Positions 24,418-34,373 are shown, counted from the first letter of the stretch. The stretch: DNA of 64,000 nucleotides from Phycisphaerae bacterium (GCA_016342495.1 JAEIOG010000002.1:30057-94056); one strand, 5' to 3'. Program-made: numbers and translations. The notes: generated from the sequence alone by a model not told the origin.

Positions 24418-25851
24418 TTATTTATTAGTTTGAATAGAGTTAACAGGAATAAAAACCATTGATGGATTTGGATATGTCCATAAATCACGGGCAGGAGCTT
24501 TATCCGGCTCGACGGCATAAGCACGACAGCCGGCAACTAACATACCAGTCATAAACCAGAAATTAAGCGACCCGCCCGGCAGCATATAAGTATTATTAGC
24601 GATCCAGATAAACAATTGACAAATAGTTCCAATTAAGGCCCCGACAATAACTGCAACAACCAGAGGATCTTGAATAAGTTTTAATTGCCGTCGAATATGG
24701 CGAACTAATGCCACAAGAATTAAAATGAACCCGACTACCCCGGGCAAACCGAGACGACAGAAAAGATTCAGCCAGAAGGAATTATAACCATTCCAGATAC
24801 TGGTGGCTGGTATGATTTTTAAACTCCAGCCTAATTCCTGGACATCTACTAATAACATTCGTCCCAGTCCACAACCAAGTGGGCTGGTTTCCAGCATTTG
24901 CCATGCCATACTGGGGAAATTAATTCGATGGTCTCCATGTAAAGCGTGAGTGCCAAACCTGGATTCAATATATCCATTTATCATTCCCCCACTAAACATA
25001 ACTATAAATACGATAATCGCTGGTGCTGTAAATAATGTCCAGCGACTACGCCATAGAAAAATCAAAAATGTCATTAATACCAGGCAAAGCAAACCGGCCC
25101 TTGAACCAGTAAAGACCAGACAGGTGACATTCAAAGCCACCACAATAACAGCGATCACCCTGTTCCTGGGCGAAATATTTTTGCCAATAAACATCGCCAA
25201 GCCAATACCGATAAATACCAGTAATTGACAAGCTAATACATTTGGGTCACCATAACTGCTAAGAACACGTCGCATCGATTGAGAAGACACAATATATGAA
25301 CTAGCGTTTTGTGTAGCAGAGTTATAAGTAAGTTTGTCAATTAAAATACTGCTGCCGATGAATTTCTGCGCGATGCCATAAATGCTGACTAAAATTGAAA
25401 TTGTTAACAGCAGCCAGACAAATGACATGAAAAAATGCTTTTTAGCAAAGGCTTCACTAACATAGAAAAATATCCCTATGGAGTAAAGATACAGGAATAG
25501 TTCAATAAAAGCAATTTTGTAATGACTGCCATAACTAAGGCCAACAAATAGTCCAATACCAGCTATTGCGGCATAAACCAGAAAAAACTTGCCATAACTT
25601 TTGTGGACTTTCTGGCGGTGATGGCATATTAATAGCCATTCCATAATCAAAACCGCAGCTAAAATATGTGCCAGTGGCAAAGGCAAACCCACTGCCGGTA
25701 CAAATATACCTGCCCGGGGAAGGCCAAACAACAATAAGGTCATTATCAGTAGCCAGATTTCCGGGCTGCTTCTTGGTCTCAATGCGATAACACTGCTAAT
25801 GGCTACCAAGCCAAGCAGTATCAATATTATTGGATCTGTGAAAAAAAACAT
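24418..25851 (-). CDS. O-antigen ligase/polymerase-like membrane protein
   Basis: 477 residues with about 11-12 predicted helices. A large loop after the middle holds RFGTHALHGDHRINFPSMAWQ, MLETSPLGCGLGRML and the ATSIWNGYNSFWLNLFCRLG region, consistent with the long periplasmic loop of the Wzy_C/O-antigen ligase superfamily, and VLSSYGDPNVLACQLLVFIG and VFTGSRAGLLCLVLM carry the small conserved residues (SRAG) of that group. It would join or polymerise glycan chains at the periplasmic face. First gene of the four-gene operon. Exact role (ligase or polymerase) is not decidable from sequence. Confidence 0.82.
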   Translation of the reverse strand: MFFFTDPIILILLGLVAISSVIALRPRSSPEIWLLIMTLLLFGLPRAGIFVPAVGLPLPLAHILAAVLIMEWLLICHHRQKVHKSYGKFFLVYAAIAGIGLFVGLSYGSHYKIAFIELFLYLYSIGIFFYVSEAFAKKHFFMSFVWLLLTISILVSIYGIAQKFIGSSILIDKLTYNSATQNASSYIVSSQSMRRVLSSYGDPNVLACQLLVFIGIGLAMFIGKNISPRNRVIAVIVVALNVTCLVFTGSRAGLLCLVLMTFLIFLWRSRWTLFTAPAIIVFIVMFSGGMINGYIESRFGTHALHGDHRINFPSMAWQMLETSPLGCGLGRMLLVDVQELGWSLKIIPATSIWNGYNSFWLNLFCRLGLPGVVGFILILVALVRHIRRQLKLIQDPLVVAVIVGALIGTICQLFIWIANNTYMLPGGSLNFWFMTGMLVAGCRAYAVEPDKAPARDLWTYPNPSMVFIPVNSIQTNK

Positions 25852-26110
25852 AATAAATCCTGTAATAGTTTCATTAAAACATAAACAAATTCAGCCGAAA
25901 CATCCCAAAGTTAAGTTCATCTGGTAATGTCTCATTGTCTAATTTATCGGTTTTATTGGCATTTAGGTTAATATTAAATAGCAAAGCTTTACCGATTAAA
26001 ACAATTATAGGATATGGCGGGGATGTGAGGGGTAATTATCGGACTAATGCTATTTTAGATATTTGTATAAAACAGGGATGGGTACAGAATTGAATTCCGC
26101 AGAAAAACGG

Positions 26111-27295
26111 CTAATCAGGCAATTTAGAGCTGTATTGTGGTTTCAATTTGATGGCAATTTTTATATCATCAAACTTGCCATTAAGTTCTTTGTACAGATT
26201 TTCTATGATAAACCGACTTTTTGACTTTGATAAATGGGGCTGGACAATTAATGAAAAAATTGCCTTACTATTCTCGTCATGTCCGATAATACGCATGTCC
26301 TGAAAACCTTCGATATAATCATAGTTCTTAATTGCCTCTGCAATTGTATCGTATAGCTTTTGATATTGAGGATGCTCGGTATTAATCGGATCAATGTGCA
26401 CAACAACGTGCTGGCAGAGTTGTCGGGCCAATTCTCTTTCAACGTTTTCAGCTATGTCATGGAGGTCCATCGCCGATAGCTGAGACTGAACTTCAATATG
26501 CAATGAAATCATTCGAGTTTGTCCATATTGATGCACTATGACATCATGAACAGCCTGAACACCTGGCACTCCATTAGCAATTTTGTCAATTTCTTCGATA
26601 ACCTGCATTGATGGGCGCTGTCCCAGCAAAGGATGAATCGCCTGCTTGGCCAGCTTGTAGCCACACTGAACAACAATCCCAGCGACAACTAGCCCGGCGA
26701 CGCCATCGACCCAGCCATAACCTTTATTGCTGCACCATATCGCAATAACAACAAAAACCGTGGAAATCGCATCAGAACGATGATGCCACCCGTCAGCTTT
26801 TAAGGCCTGAGAATCCATTGCATTCCCTAATTCTATAGCAAAACGACCCATTAACTCTTTTGCAATAATAGTTCCGATCATAATTACTAAAACCAAAAAG
26901 CTGACATGAGCGGTTGCCACTGGGTGGATAATTCGCATTGTCGAACTTTTAAATAATTCAATACCTGCGACAATAAGGGTTATAGCCACTATGAGCCCGG
27001 CAATATGTTCTGCCTGACCATGCCCAAAAGGATGCTCGCGATCCCCTGGTTTACACGAAGCCTTAAAACCAATTAAAACCACAATAGAACTACCGCAATC
27101 ACTTAAGGTATGGATGGCGTCGGCTACCAACGAAACACTATTAAGGACCAGTCCGATAATAAGTTTGATAATAAATAATACCAGATTGATAAAAATGCTT
27201 AGCCATGCCTGCATATTGCCATAATGACGGCGAACTTCCAGAATGTGCATTTTATTTATGTCACTGCCGATGATTTTCTTAACGATAGCTTTCAT
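26111..27295 (-). CDS. Cation diffusion facilitator (CDF) metal exporter
   Basis: Exports divalent metals (Zn, Fe, Mn or Co type) in exchange for protons. Start set at the ATG giving MKAIVKKIIGSDINKM, because the longer frame has no family similarity. Six helices are expected; the metal-site motifs are HTLSD in VADAIHTLSDCGSS and HHRSD in KADGWHHRSDAIST, and the domain ends GQRPSMQVIEEIDKIANGVP, followed by the cytoplasmic dimer domain (VHDVIVHQYGQTRMISLHIE). At 394 residues it is longer than usual: about 80 residues after HVVVHIDP form an extra C-terminal alpha/beta part. Iron or manganese is a guess. Divergent from the sensor-kinase gene. Confidence 0.9.
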   Translation of the reverse strand: MKAIVKKIIGSDINKMHILEVRRHYGNMQAWLSIFINLVLFIIKLIIGLVLNSVSLVADAIHTLSDCGSSIVVLIGFKASCKPGDREHPFGHGQAEHIAGLIVAITLIVAGIELFKSSTMRIIHPVATAHVSFLVLVIMIGTIIAKELMGRFAIELGNAMDSQALKADGWHHRSDAISTVFVVIAIWCSNKGYGWVDGVAGLVVAGIVVQCGYKLAKQAIHPLLGQRPSMQVIEEIDKIANGVPGVQAVHDVIVHQYGQTRMISLHIEVQSQLSAMDLHDIAENVERELARQLCQHVVVHIDPINTEHPQYQKLYDTIAEAIKNYDYIEGFQDMRIIGHDENSKAIFSLIVQPHLSKSKSRFIIENLYKELNGKFDDIKIAIKLKPQYSSKLPD

Positions 27296-27455
27296 ATAAA
27301 CAATTATACCGCCAATATTATTGATTAGCAATAGTTTAACGCAACTGCCACCAACGACCGATAACTGTTGACTTGTTGGCAATTATCACCTCATGATGCC
27401 AAATTTAACCAGAATTATGCCATATGTTGGGAAAAAACAACGCATATGTTTGACT

Positions 27456-27485
27456 TTGACCTCATTGAATATTACCTATTATATA
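27456..27485 (+). promoter_or_regulatory. Possible promoter for the two-component genes
   Basis: TTGACC (27456-27461), an 18-base spacer and TATATA (27480-27485). An alternative TTGACT lies directly before it. An imperfect inverted repeat (CATATGTTG and CAACGCATATG, 27421-27448) sits just upstream. Confidence 0.4.
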
Positions 27486-27535
27486 GAGTTTCAATAATTA
27501 TTAGGAAATTTACGCAAGGAACCCATTAGCAATAT

Positions 27536-28678
27536 ATGTATGAGATCCCAGAAAAACTTGAAAGCCCAGAGCTGGCAGGAATTCATTTTGATACGGTCGC
27601 TTTTGATCTCATCAGAAATATGCCAATGGGTGTGATCGCCTTTGACGCAAATTTAATCATTAGCGACAGCAACCATCAAGGTCAGGATATTTTACATTGT
27701 CAAAAGCATCAAAATATCGCCGCAATCTTAACAGCTGCTACAGGCCATAATTGCGATACGGACTGGGTTGAAATAATATCAAATGCATTGCAGGGAACAA
27801 AATCAGTTACCTTTGACGATCTTGAATTCAAGAATAACGATGTCGATCTGGTACTGCGAATCATTTGCATACCGATGAAAACTGAATATGACCATGAATG
27901 CCCTGGCGGTGTTTTCTTAGTTGAAGACATTACCAGTTATGTAAGAATGCAGCAAGAGTTGGCAATGACCGAAAAATTAGCTTCGGTTGGCAAGCTTGCA
28001 GCTAAGGTTGCCCATGAACTCAATAATCCGCTGGATGGCATTTTACGTTATTTGAATTTAGCGGTCCGGGTCTTACAGGAATCAAATCAGGACCAGCCCA
28101 TAAAATATTTAGAGCAATGCCAAAAAGGCGTGCTACGTATGGCCAAGATTGTAAATGAGTTGCTGGACTTTTCACGCAGCAGCACCCAGGCGACCCAGCA
28201 GGCTAATATAAATGACATTATCGTCGATGCTATTAAATCGATGCAGCCTTTGGCCAATGATAAGAAAATTATAATTAAGCAAAATCTCGCTGACAATATG
28301 CCTTCTATTCGTAGTGGCAACCTGTTTCAGGTATTTACCAATCTCATCAAAAATGCGATTGACGCAATGCGATATGACGGCAGTATCAGCATCAACAGCA
28401 ATATCATTAATAATAATATAGTCATTGCTTTTGCCGACACCGGCGCTGGCATCGACGATGATATTGTCGACAAAATTTTTGAACCTTTCTTTACTACCAA
28501 AGAAAGCGGCAAAGGCACAGGTTTGGGCCTGGCCATCTGCAAAGATATTGTTCAGCGTTATAATGGAACCATAATCGCAAAAAATAAAACCGACAGAACC
28601 GGTACAATATTTACAATTAATATCCCCATACAAAGTACCAGCTGGGTCAAGGGTCAAGAAAATTACCGAGGAAAATAA
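27536..28678 (+). CDS. Sensor histidine kinase, NtrB-like
   Basis: Cytosolic kinase, no membrane helix. Residues about 20-140 are a PAS-like sensor ([20 protein letters not shown] and [19 protein letters not shown]). HisKA follows with the phosphorylated H160 in [16 protein letters not shown], then the ATPase domain with [14 protein letters not shown] (N box), [20 protein letters not shown] (G1/F) and [15 protein letters not shown] (G2). The 380 residues and gene order resemble NtrB of the NtrBC pair. It overlaps the regulator gene by one base (TAATG), so they are one operon. A ribosome binding site is only distantly placed. The signal is unknown. Confidence 0.9.
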   Translation: MYEIPEKLESPELAGIHFDTVAFDLIRNMPMGVIAFDANLIISDSNHQGQDILHCQKHQNIAAILTAATGHNCDTDWVEIISNALQGTKSVTFDDLEFKNNDVDLVLRIICIPMKTEYDHECPGGVFLVEDITSYVRMQQELAMTEKLASVGKLAAKVAHELNNPLDGILRYLNLAVRVLQESNQDQPIKYLEQCQKGVLRMAKIVNELLDFSRSSTQATQQANINDIIVDAIKSMQPLANDKKIIIKQNLADNMPSIRSGNLFQVFTNLIKNAIDAMRYDGSISINSNIINNNIVIAFADTGAGIDDDIVDKIFEPFFTTKESGKGTGLGLAICKDIVQRYNGTIIAKNKTDRTGTIFTINIPIQSTSWVKGQENYRGK

Positions 28679-30078
28679 TGGATAATAAATCAATACTTGT
28701 CGTCGATGATGAAATGATAATTAGAGATTCGCTTTGTGAATTTCTTAAACTTGAAGGCTACCATTGCAATAGCGCCGACAGTTTCAAAAATGCCTTAGTA
28801 CAGCTCGAACAGCATCCATACAACATGGTTATTACCGATGTCAATATGCCCGAAGCTGATGGCTTTGAATTATTGCGCGTCGTTCGCAAACGATATCCTG
28901 ATATTGCTATCGTCGTTATCACTGGCTATGGCACTATCGAAAGTGCGATAGGCGCTATTAAAGCCGGGGCATTCAATTATCTCACCAAGCCTATTGTCGA
29001 TGACGAAATTCGTGTTATTGTCTCAAAAGCATTGGAACAGCAGGCACTGCTCAGCGAAAACAAACAATTGAAACAAAAGCTTTCCAATCGCTATGGCATG
29101 GAAAACATCATCGGCACCGACTACAAAATGCTCAAAGTTTTTGATATGGTCGAAGCTGTTGCACAAAGCAAAGCAACCGTGCTGCTATCGGGACAGAGTG
29201 GAACAGGCAAAAGCATTATCGCCCGTGCGATCCATCAGCGTTCAGACCGAATGACAAAACCTTTTGTCGAGCTAAGCTGTGGCTCACTGCCGGAAACATT
29301 ATTGGAAAGTGAACTATTTGGCCATGTCAAAGGCTCCTTTACCGGCGCTGCCAGTGACAAGCAAGGTAAGTTTTTATCCGCTGATGGCGGCACACTATTT
29401 TTAGATGAGATTAATTCAGCGACACCTGGTTTACAAATGAAACTCTTGCGGGTCATTCAGGAACGTCAGTTCGAACCGGTTGGCAGCAATGAAACCAAAA
29501 CCGTTGATGTGCGTTTGGTCCTTGCCACAAATAGAGACCTGCAACAGCAAGTTCGCGAAGGCAAATTCCGTGAAGACCTTTATTATCGAATTAATGTTGT
29601 CAATATTGACCTGCCATCATTAGCTCAGCGTATCACCGACGTTCCAGTATTAGCTGAACATTTCCTGCAAAATATGTCATTAGTCCATGGCCGGGAAAAA
29701 CATGGATTCACCGAAAAAGCGATGGCAAAACTGGAAGATTACCATTGGCCCGGCAATGTTCGCGAACTGGAAAATGTTGTCGAAAGAGCAGTAGTTCTAA
29801 GCACAGGATATTATATCGACATTATCGATCTGCCCCCACATATTGCCCAGCCCGCCAATGGCACAATTATCAATGACTACAGTGCTATGACATTAAAGCA
29901 GGCTTTAGAGGAACCGGAAAAAAGAATCATCGAAGCCGCTCTGAAAAAGAATAATTTTAATCGCCAGGCAACCGCCGATACGCTGGGAATTAATCGAACG
30001 ACACTTTACAAAAAAATGAAAAGCTATCAACTCGATATGGATAACGAATTCGCTAAATCACAAATAATTGATTATTAA
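28678..30078 (+). CDS. NtrC-family sigma-54-dependent response regulator
   Basis: Activates sigma-54 promoters when phosphorylated by the neighbouring kinase. Receiver domain about 1-120 with D54 in VITDVNMPEADGFELL; AAA+ domain about 145-370 with the Walker A box GQSGTGKSIIARAIH, ESELFGHVKGSFTGA, GTLFLDEIN (Walker B) and VRLVLATNRDLQQQV; a Fis-type helix-turn-helix at the end (FNRQATADTLGINRTTLYKKM). The sigma-54 contact loop reads GSFTGA rather than GAFTGA, a known variant that keeps the essential FTGA. 466 residues is normal. A sigma-54 binding site was not recognised near. A bidirectional terminator follows. Confidence 0.94.
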   Translation: MDNKSILVVDDEMIIRDSLCEFLKLEGYHCNSADSFKNALVQLEQHPYNMVITDVNMPEADGFELLRVVRKRYPDIAIVVITGYGTIESAIGAIKAGAFNYLTKPIVDDEIRVIVSKALEQQALLSENKQLKQKLSNRYGMENIIGTDYKMLKVFDMVEAVAQSKATVLLSGQSGTGKSIIARAIHQRSDRMTKPFVELSCGSLPETLLESELFGHVKGSFTGAASDKQGKFLSADGGTLFLDEINSATPGLQMKLLRVIQERQFEPVGSNETKTVDVRLVLATNRDLQQQVREGKFREDLYYRINVVNIDLPSLAQRITDVPVLAEHFLQNMSLVHGREKHGFTEKAMAKLEDYHWPGNVRELENVVERAVVLSTGYYIDIIDLPPHIAQPANGTIINDYSAMTLKQALEEPEKRIIEAALKKNNFNRQATADTLGINRTTLYKKMKSYQLDMDNEFAKSQIIDY

Positions 30079-30110
30079 TGAATATCGGAAGCTGTCAGGT
30101 TATATTATAA

Positions 30111-30144
30111 AAAAACCCTCGATTTTACACCGAGGGTTTTTTTA
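30111..30144. terminator. Bidirectional intrinsic terminator
   Basis: AAAAACCCTCG (30111-30121) and CGAGGGTTTTT (30131-30141) are perfect complements with a 9-base loop, flanked by A and T runs, so it can serve both the regulator gene and the convergent GH20 gene. Confidence 0.9.
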
Positions 30145-30166
30145 TTTTTAAGAACAATTGTGTGAT

Positions 30167-32476
30167 TTAATTGGTAAACAAAACCTTTGCGGGTATATTT
30201 TGTTTTTTGACGCCTGGGCCTTCATAAACAACTTTTAGCGATTCGGCTTCGCCCGCTTCAAAATATCCCACGTGGATTTTATGCATACCTTTTTGCAATA
30301 GCACCTGACCACGAACCAGGTCACCGCCACCATGCAAACCATCATTATCGACGATCTTGGCCCCATCAATATACAGCACGCTACCATCATCACTGCTGGT
30401 ATAGAAAGTATAAATGCCATCGGTTTCGATTTTGATATAGCCATCATATGCGACCGCAAAATTGTCAGGACGTGATTGTGGCAGAGCAAAATCTTTTTGC
30501 ACACCGGTTTTTTTAGCAGTCATATTTTTGAAATCCGGTACTTTATTCAAACTGCCAGTTTCATAATATGCAAATGTTATACCGGGTTTTACGACACCGG
30601 GATCAACAGCTTTTTGCATGGTCTGCTTTCTAAAGTTTCCAGTTACTATTGGGCTAAGCTTGCCGGATTTCGTTACCGTGCGGGCCTTGATTGTCATATT
30701 TGAATCAACTTTCAGCGGGCCTTTGAAAACTGGAGACTTGGCTGTTGGTTCGTTGCCATCAGTTGTATAGCGAACAGTTGCTCCTGCGATTGAAGCGGTT
30801 AAATCAATAGTTACATCCTTTTCAAAAACATAGCTTTTCTGCAGTCCAGCTGGGCCGGGCAAACGGTAATTCGCACCGATATAATCCAGACGACTAAGGT
30901 GATAAGCTAAGCGTTTACTGAAATCTTCATAATTCTTATTTTCTTTTTTACTCCAGACCACTTCAGCCAGTGCACATGCTCGCGGCAGCAGCATATATTC
31001 TACCTGGGCAAAATTAGGAATATATTCGGTCCAGATATTAGCCTGAGCACCTAAGATATGCTTTGCCTGCTGGGCGTTAAGCACTGCGGGAATTGGTTCA
31101 TAACTGTAAACTTTTTCCAGAGGTAAAAATCCGCCAATGGCCAATGGTTCATTTGCGGGTGTTCCCTGATAATGATCAAAATAGCAATGGCTGTTAGGAG
31201 TCATAATAACATCATGGCCTTCTTTAGCCGCGGCGATACCGCCAGCTTCGCCCCGCCAGCTCATCACAGTTGCCTCTGGAGCCAGGCCACCTTCGAGAAT
31301 TTCATCCCAGCCGATAATTTTGCGGCCTTTACTATTTAAGAATTTTTCGATACGTTTGATAAAATAACTTTGCAGTTCATGTTCATTATGCAGACCTTCA
31401 TCCTTGATACGCTTTTGACATTTGGGACATACCTTCCAGCTGGCCTTGGGACATTCATCGCCACCGATATGGATATAGGTACCTGGGAAAAGATCTATTA
31501 CTTCGGTAAGAACATCTTGTAAGAATTCAAAAGTCTTTTCATCACCGGCACAGTAAACTTCCTTAAATACACCCCAGGTTTGAGCAACTTTATAAGGGCC
31601 ACCGGTACAGCCCAATTCTGGATAAGCCGCCAACGCTGCCAGTGAATGACCCGGTAATTCGATTTCAGGGATAACAGTCACATAACGCTCTGCTGCATAT
31701 TTTACAACATCACGAATTTCATCCTGAGTATAAAAACCGCCATGTTTTTTGCCATCATATTTACCTGTATTCTTACCGATAACAGTCTGGTCACGCCAGG
31801 CAGAAATTTCAGTGAGCTTAGGATACTTTTTGATTTCGATACGCCAACCCTGATCTTCTGTCAGATGCCAATGGAAACGATTCATCTTGTGCATGGCCAA
31901 ATAATCAATATATTTTTTGACTGAAGCGGCATCTTCAAAATGGCGGGCAACATCTAAATGCATCCCGCGATATCCAAAGCGTGGCTGGTCCTGAATTCGC
32001 ACCGGCGGGACAGTCCACTTTATATTTTTGACTTTGGTTTTGCTTTCGATTTCAGCTGGCAATAATTGACGAAGGGTCTGGCAGCCATAAAATACGCCCT
32101 GGGCGGTTTTTGCCGAAATCGCGACCCCAAATGGCGTGGTCGAAAGGAAATAGCCTTCATCGCCAATATCAGTTTTAGGCTTTTTAGTCACAGCCAAAAT
32201 AATCATTCCACCGCTTAAGTCTTTCAAGTCTTTCTGATCGATAACCTTTAAATCAAAGCCGGTAGCTGGCTTAATCAGCTTTGCGAAATATTTACCCACT
32301 GGTGCAGTCATTTCATCAACAATAATTTTGGTTGAACTGGTTATGACAAAATCGCTACCTTCAATTTCAGTAATCTTATCAGGTCTGGGAATAATATTAA
32401 TATTTTCCAGTGCCGCAAAACCCGGACCAGTTAGTAATAACAATAATACAACAATAGTCAATAAAACTCTTCGCAT
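30167..32476 (-). CDS. Beta-N-acetylhexosaminidase, GH20, with PA14 domain
   Basis: Releases terminal GlcNAc or GalNAc from glycans. Start at the ATG giving MRRVLLTIVVLLLLLTGPGF (signal peptide), with GGAGG eight bases upstream; the longer frame has none. Order: signal peptide; GH20b N-terminal domain (about 20-150); catalytic barrel (about 155-510) with FGYRGMHLDVARHF, RFHWHLTEDQGWRIEIKKYP, the catalytic pair in HIGGDECPKASW and VMSWRGEAGG; a chitobiase-type C-terminal domain (VRYTTDGNEPTAKSPVFKGP); and PA14 (YDGYIKIETDGIYTFYTSSD, DGSVLYIDGAKIVDNDG) which binds carbohydrate. Secreted or periplasmic. Context fits turnover of surface or host-derived glycans. Confidence 0.95.
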   Translation of the reverse strand: MRRVLLTIVVLLLLLTGPGFAALENINIIPRPDKITEIEGSDFVITSSTKIIVDEMTAPVGKYFAKLIKPATGFDLKVIDQKDLKDLSGGMIILAVTKKPKTDIGDEGYFLSTTPFGVAISAKTAQGVFYGCQTLRQLLPAEIESKTKVKNIKWTVPPVRIQDQPRFGYRGMHLDVARHFEDAASVKKYIDYLAMHKMNRFHWHLTEDQGWRIEIKKYPKLTEISAWRDQTVIGKNTGKYDGKKHGGFYTQDEIRDVVKYAAERYVTVIPEIELPGHSLAALAAYPELGCTGGPYKVAQTWGVFKEVYCAGDEKTFEFLQDVLTEVIDLFPGTYIHIGGDECPKASWKVCPKCQKRIKDEGLHNEHELQSYFIKRIEKFLNSKGRKIIGWDEILEGGLAPEATVMSWRGEAGGIAAAKEGHDVIMTPNSHCYFDHYQGTPANEPLAIGGFLPLEKVYSYEPIPAVLNAQQAKHILGAQANIWTEYIPNFAQVEYMLLPRACALAEVVWSKKENKNYEDFSKRLAYHLSRLDYIGANYRLPGPAGLQKSYVFEKDVTIDLTASIAGATVRYTTDGNEPTAKSPVFKGPLKVDSNMTIKARTVTKSGKLSPIVTGNFRKQTMQKAVDPGVVKPGITFAYYETGSLNKVPDFKNMTAKKTGVQKDFALPQSRPDNFAVAYDGYIKIETDGIYTFYTSSDDGSVLYIDGAKIVDNDGLHGGGDLVRGQVLLQKGMHKIHVGYFEAGEAESLKVVYEGPGVKKQNIPAKVLFTN

Positions 32477-32510
32477 AACAATGCCTCCAAAAAAAATTAA
32501 TTTTATACCT

Positions 32511-33011
32511 TTAATTCTCAATTATCATTTCAATATCTTCAAACCTGGCAAGCTGGACATTTTTGCAAACCTTGTCAGCATCAAACACCCTGCCACTCAT
32601 CGCGATATATACGCCTGGACCTTTGCATTGGACCGCCGCTACCGCCAACCCTAAATTAAATTCAGCATCGGTAAATTTGAACCTTGCCGGCGACAATGCC
32701 CCGGTCAGCACAATTGTTTTACCTTTTATCTCCGATAGCTTCAGGGCACTTTTAACCATAGTATCGGTGCCATGCGTTACCACAATATATTTATTTTCGT
32801 CAGCGGCGACTCTGTCAAATAGCAGTTGCCGGTCTGCGTCTGTCATTTCCAGGCTGTCCTTTTGCATAATCGATTCACTTTCATATTCGAAAGTTATATT
32901 TGCTTCTTCCAGCAAACCAATCAATTGCGGACTACCTATCTGATATTCACTTTTCGCATCGAAATATATTTTATCGATTGTACCACCAACCGAGAAAAAC
33001 TTAATTTTCAT
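32511..33011 (-). CDS. Short single-domain asparaginase-like protein
   Basis: 166 residues, half of a normal L-asparaginase, equivalent to its N-terminal catalytic domain. The two active-site threonine motifs are present: GGTIDKIYFD at residues 10-19 and VTHGTDTMVKSA near 80, with TGALSPARF following. The C-terminal domain is absent and the protein ends cleanly, so it is a standalone class known in various bacteria, not a truncation caused by a visible break. Start at the ATG at 33011, with GGAGA six bases upstream; the ATG at 33017 is too close to it. Substrate (asparagine or another amide) is uncertain. Confidence 0.83.
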   Translation of the reverse strand: MKIKFFSVGGTIDKIYFDAKSEYQIGSPQLIGLLEEANITFEYESESIMQKDSLEMTDADRQLLFDRVAADENKYIVVTHGTDTMVKSALKLSEIKGKTIVLTGALSPARFKFTDAEFNLGLAVAAVQCKGPGVYIAMSGRVFDADKVCKNVQLARFEDIEMIIEN

Positions 33012-33057
33012 AACCATTCTCCACTAGCTTAACAAAATATGAATCGCAAGATACATG

Positions 33058-33088
33058 GTAGGATGGGACCTGCCCATGTTGATAAAAC
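33058..33088 (+). repeat. 31-bp dispersed repeat (ATGGG..CCCAT), copy 1
   Basis: Begins GTAGGATGGGACCTG and ends GATAAAAC. Matches 63886-63916 except at four positions. The core ATGGG...CCCAT can form a small hairpin. It lies between the asparaginase and purD genes. Confidence 0.75.
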
Positions 33089-33098
33089 TAAAATATTG

Positions 33099-34373
33099 CT
33101 AGCTTTTTTTAATCGCCTTAGCACCAATATCGGTTCGGTAAACTGCATCATCAAATTTAACTTTGGCGACTGCTTCATAAGCACGCTTTTGGGCATCGGC
33201 GATGTCGCTACCCAAAGCAGTAACACAAAGCACGCGTCCGCCGCTATTGACTAAGGTTTCGCCTTCGGTTTTGGTGCCGGCATGGAAAACTTTCACATCG
33301 TCAACCGCTTCGGCTTGATCGATACCGGTAATCACCTTACCTTTTTCATAAGCATCAGGGTAACCACCGGAGGCCATCACCACGCCAACTGCTGGTCGTG
33401 GATCCCATTTTAATGTTATTTCATCCAGCTTGCCATCAGCACAGGCGATCATCGCTTCGAGCAAATCACTTTGCAGACGCATAAGAATTGGCTGAGTTTC
33501 CGGGTCGCCAAAACGTACATTAAATTCCAAAACCCGTGGGCCACCAGCTGTGATCATAATACCGGCATAAAGCAAACCTTTATAAGGAGTTTCATTTCGG
33601 TTCATTCCATCGACAACCGGTACGAGCACTTCTCTTTCGATTTGACTCATCAGCTTTTCGGTAACACAGGGTGCCGGACTGTATGCGCCCATGCCGCCAG
33701 TATTAGGGCCTTTATCACCATCACATAAAGGTTTATGATCCTGTGATGATTCCAAAACATAAATATTGCGGCCATCAACAAAAGCTAAAATCGATGCTTC
33801 CTGGCCCAGCATTTTTTCTTCTACAATAATCTGTCGGCCAGCATCTCCAAAAATTCTGTCTTTCATGATTTTTTCAGCGGCACGCAAAGCCTCCGAAGGT
33901 TCATTGCAAACATAGACACCCTTGCCTTTAGCCAGACCGGCGGCCTTGATTACCACACCATTTTCACGGGATGCGATATATTCATAAGCGGTATCATAAT
34001 CATCGAAAATTCGAGCTTCTGCTGTCGGGATAGAAAATGATTGCATAATCTTTTTGGCAAAAGCCTTGTCAGCTTCCAACTGGGCAGCCGGGCCGCTTGG
34101 GCCAAAAGCCTTGATGCCAACAGCCTCGAGCTTATCAACTAAGCCTAAAGCCAGAGGATCTTCTGGCCCGACCACTACAAAGTTAATCAATTTTTCTTTG
34201 GCGAACTTGACCAAACCTTCAATATCGGTATCAGATACATCTACATTAGTGCCAAATTGGGCCGTCCCGGGATTACCCGGAGCTATATATAGATGGCGAC
34301 ATAATTTAGACTTTGATAATTTCCACGCCAGAGCATGTTCACGACCGCCGCCACCAACCAGTAATACTTTCAT
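33099..34373 (-). CDS. purD: Phosphoribosylamine-glycine ligase
   Basis: Second step of purine synthesis: joins glycine to phosphoribosylamine using ATP. 424 residues with MKVLLVGGGGREHALAWKL, the VVVGPEDPLALGLVDKL stretch, the ATP-grasp region KAAGLAKGKGVYVCNE and QDHKPLCDGDKGPNTGGMGA, then EFNVRFGDPETQPILMRLQS, all intact. AGGAAAA lies before the ATG. A single gene on the minus strand between asparaginase and MutM, without other pur genes nearby. Confidence 0.97.
   Translation of the reverse strand: MKVLLVGGGGREHALAWKLSKSKLCRHLYIAPGNPGTAQFGTNVDVSDTDIEGLVKFAKEKLINFVVVGPEDPLALGLVDKLEAVGIKAFGPSGPAAQLEADKAFAKKIMQSFSIPTAEARIFDDYDTAYEYIASRENGVVIKAAGLAKGKGVYVCNEPSEALRAAEKIMKDRIFGDAGRQIIVEEKMLGQEASILAFVDGRNIYVLESSQDHKPLCDGDKGPNTGGMGAYSPAPCVTEKLMSQIEREVLVPVVDGMNRNETPYKGLLYAGIMITAGGPRVLEFNVRFGDPETQPILMRLQSDLLEAMIACADGKLDEITLKWDPRPAVGVVMASGGYPDAYEKGKVITGIDQAEAVDDVKVFHAGTKTEGETLVNSGGRVLCVTALGSDIADAQKRAYEAVAKVKFDDAVYRTDIGAKAIKKS

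Noticed and set aside
27421..27448. Inverted repeat CATATGTTG/CAACGCATATG as operator
   Set aside because: Imperfect with a two-base bulge and no known regulator; recorded only with the promoter.
32477..32521. Overlap between the GH20 and asparaginase genes
   Set aside because: Vanishes when the GH20 start is placed at 32476, where the signal peptide and ribosome binding site are.
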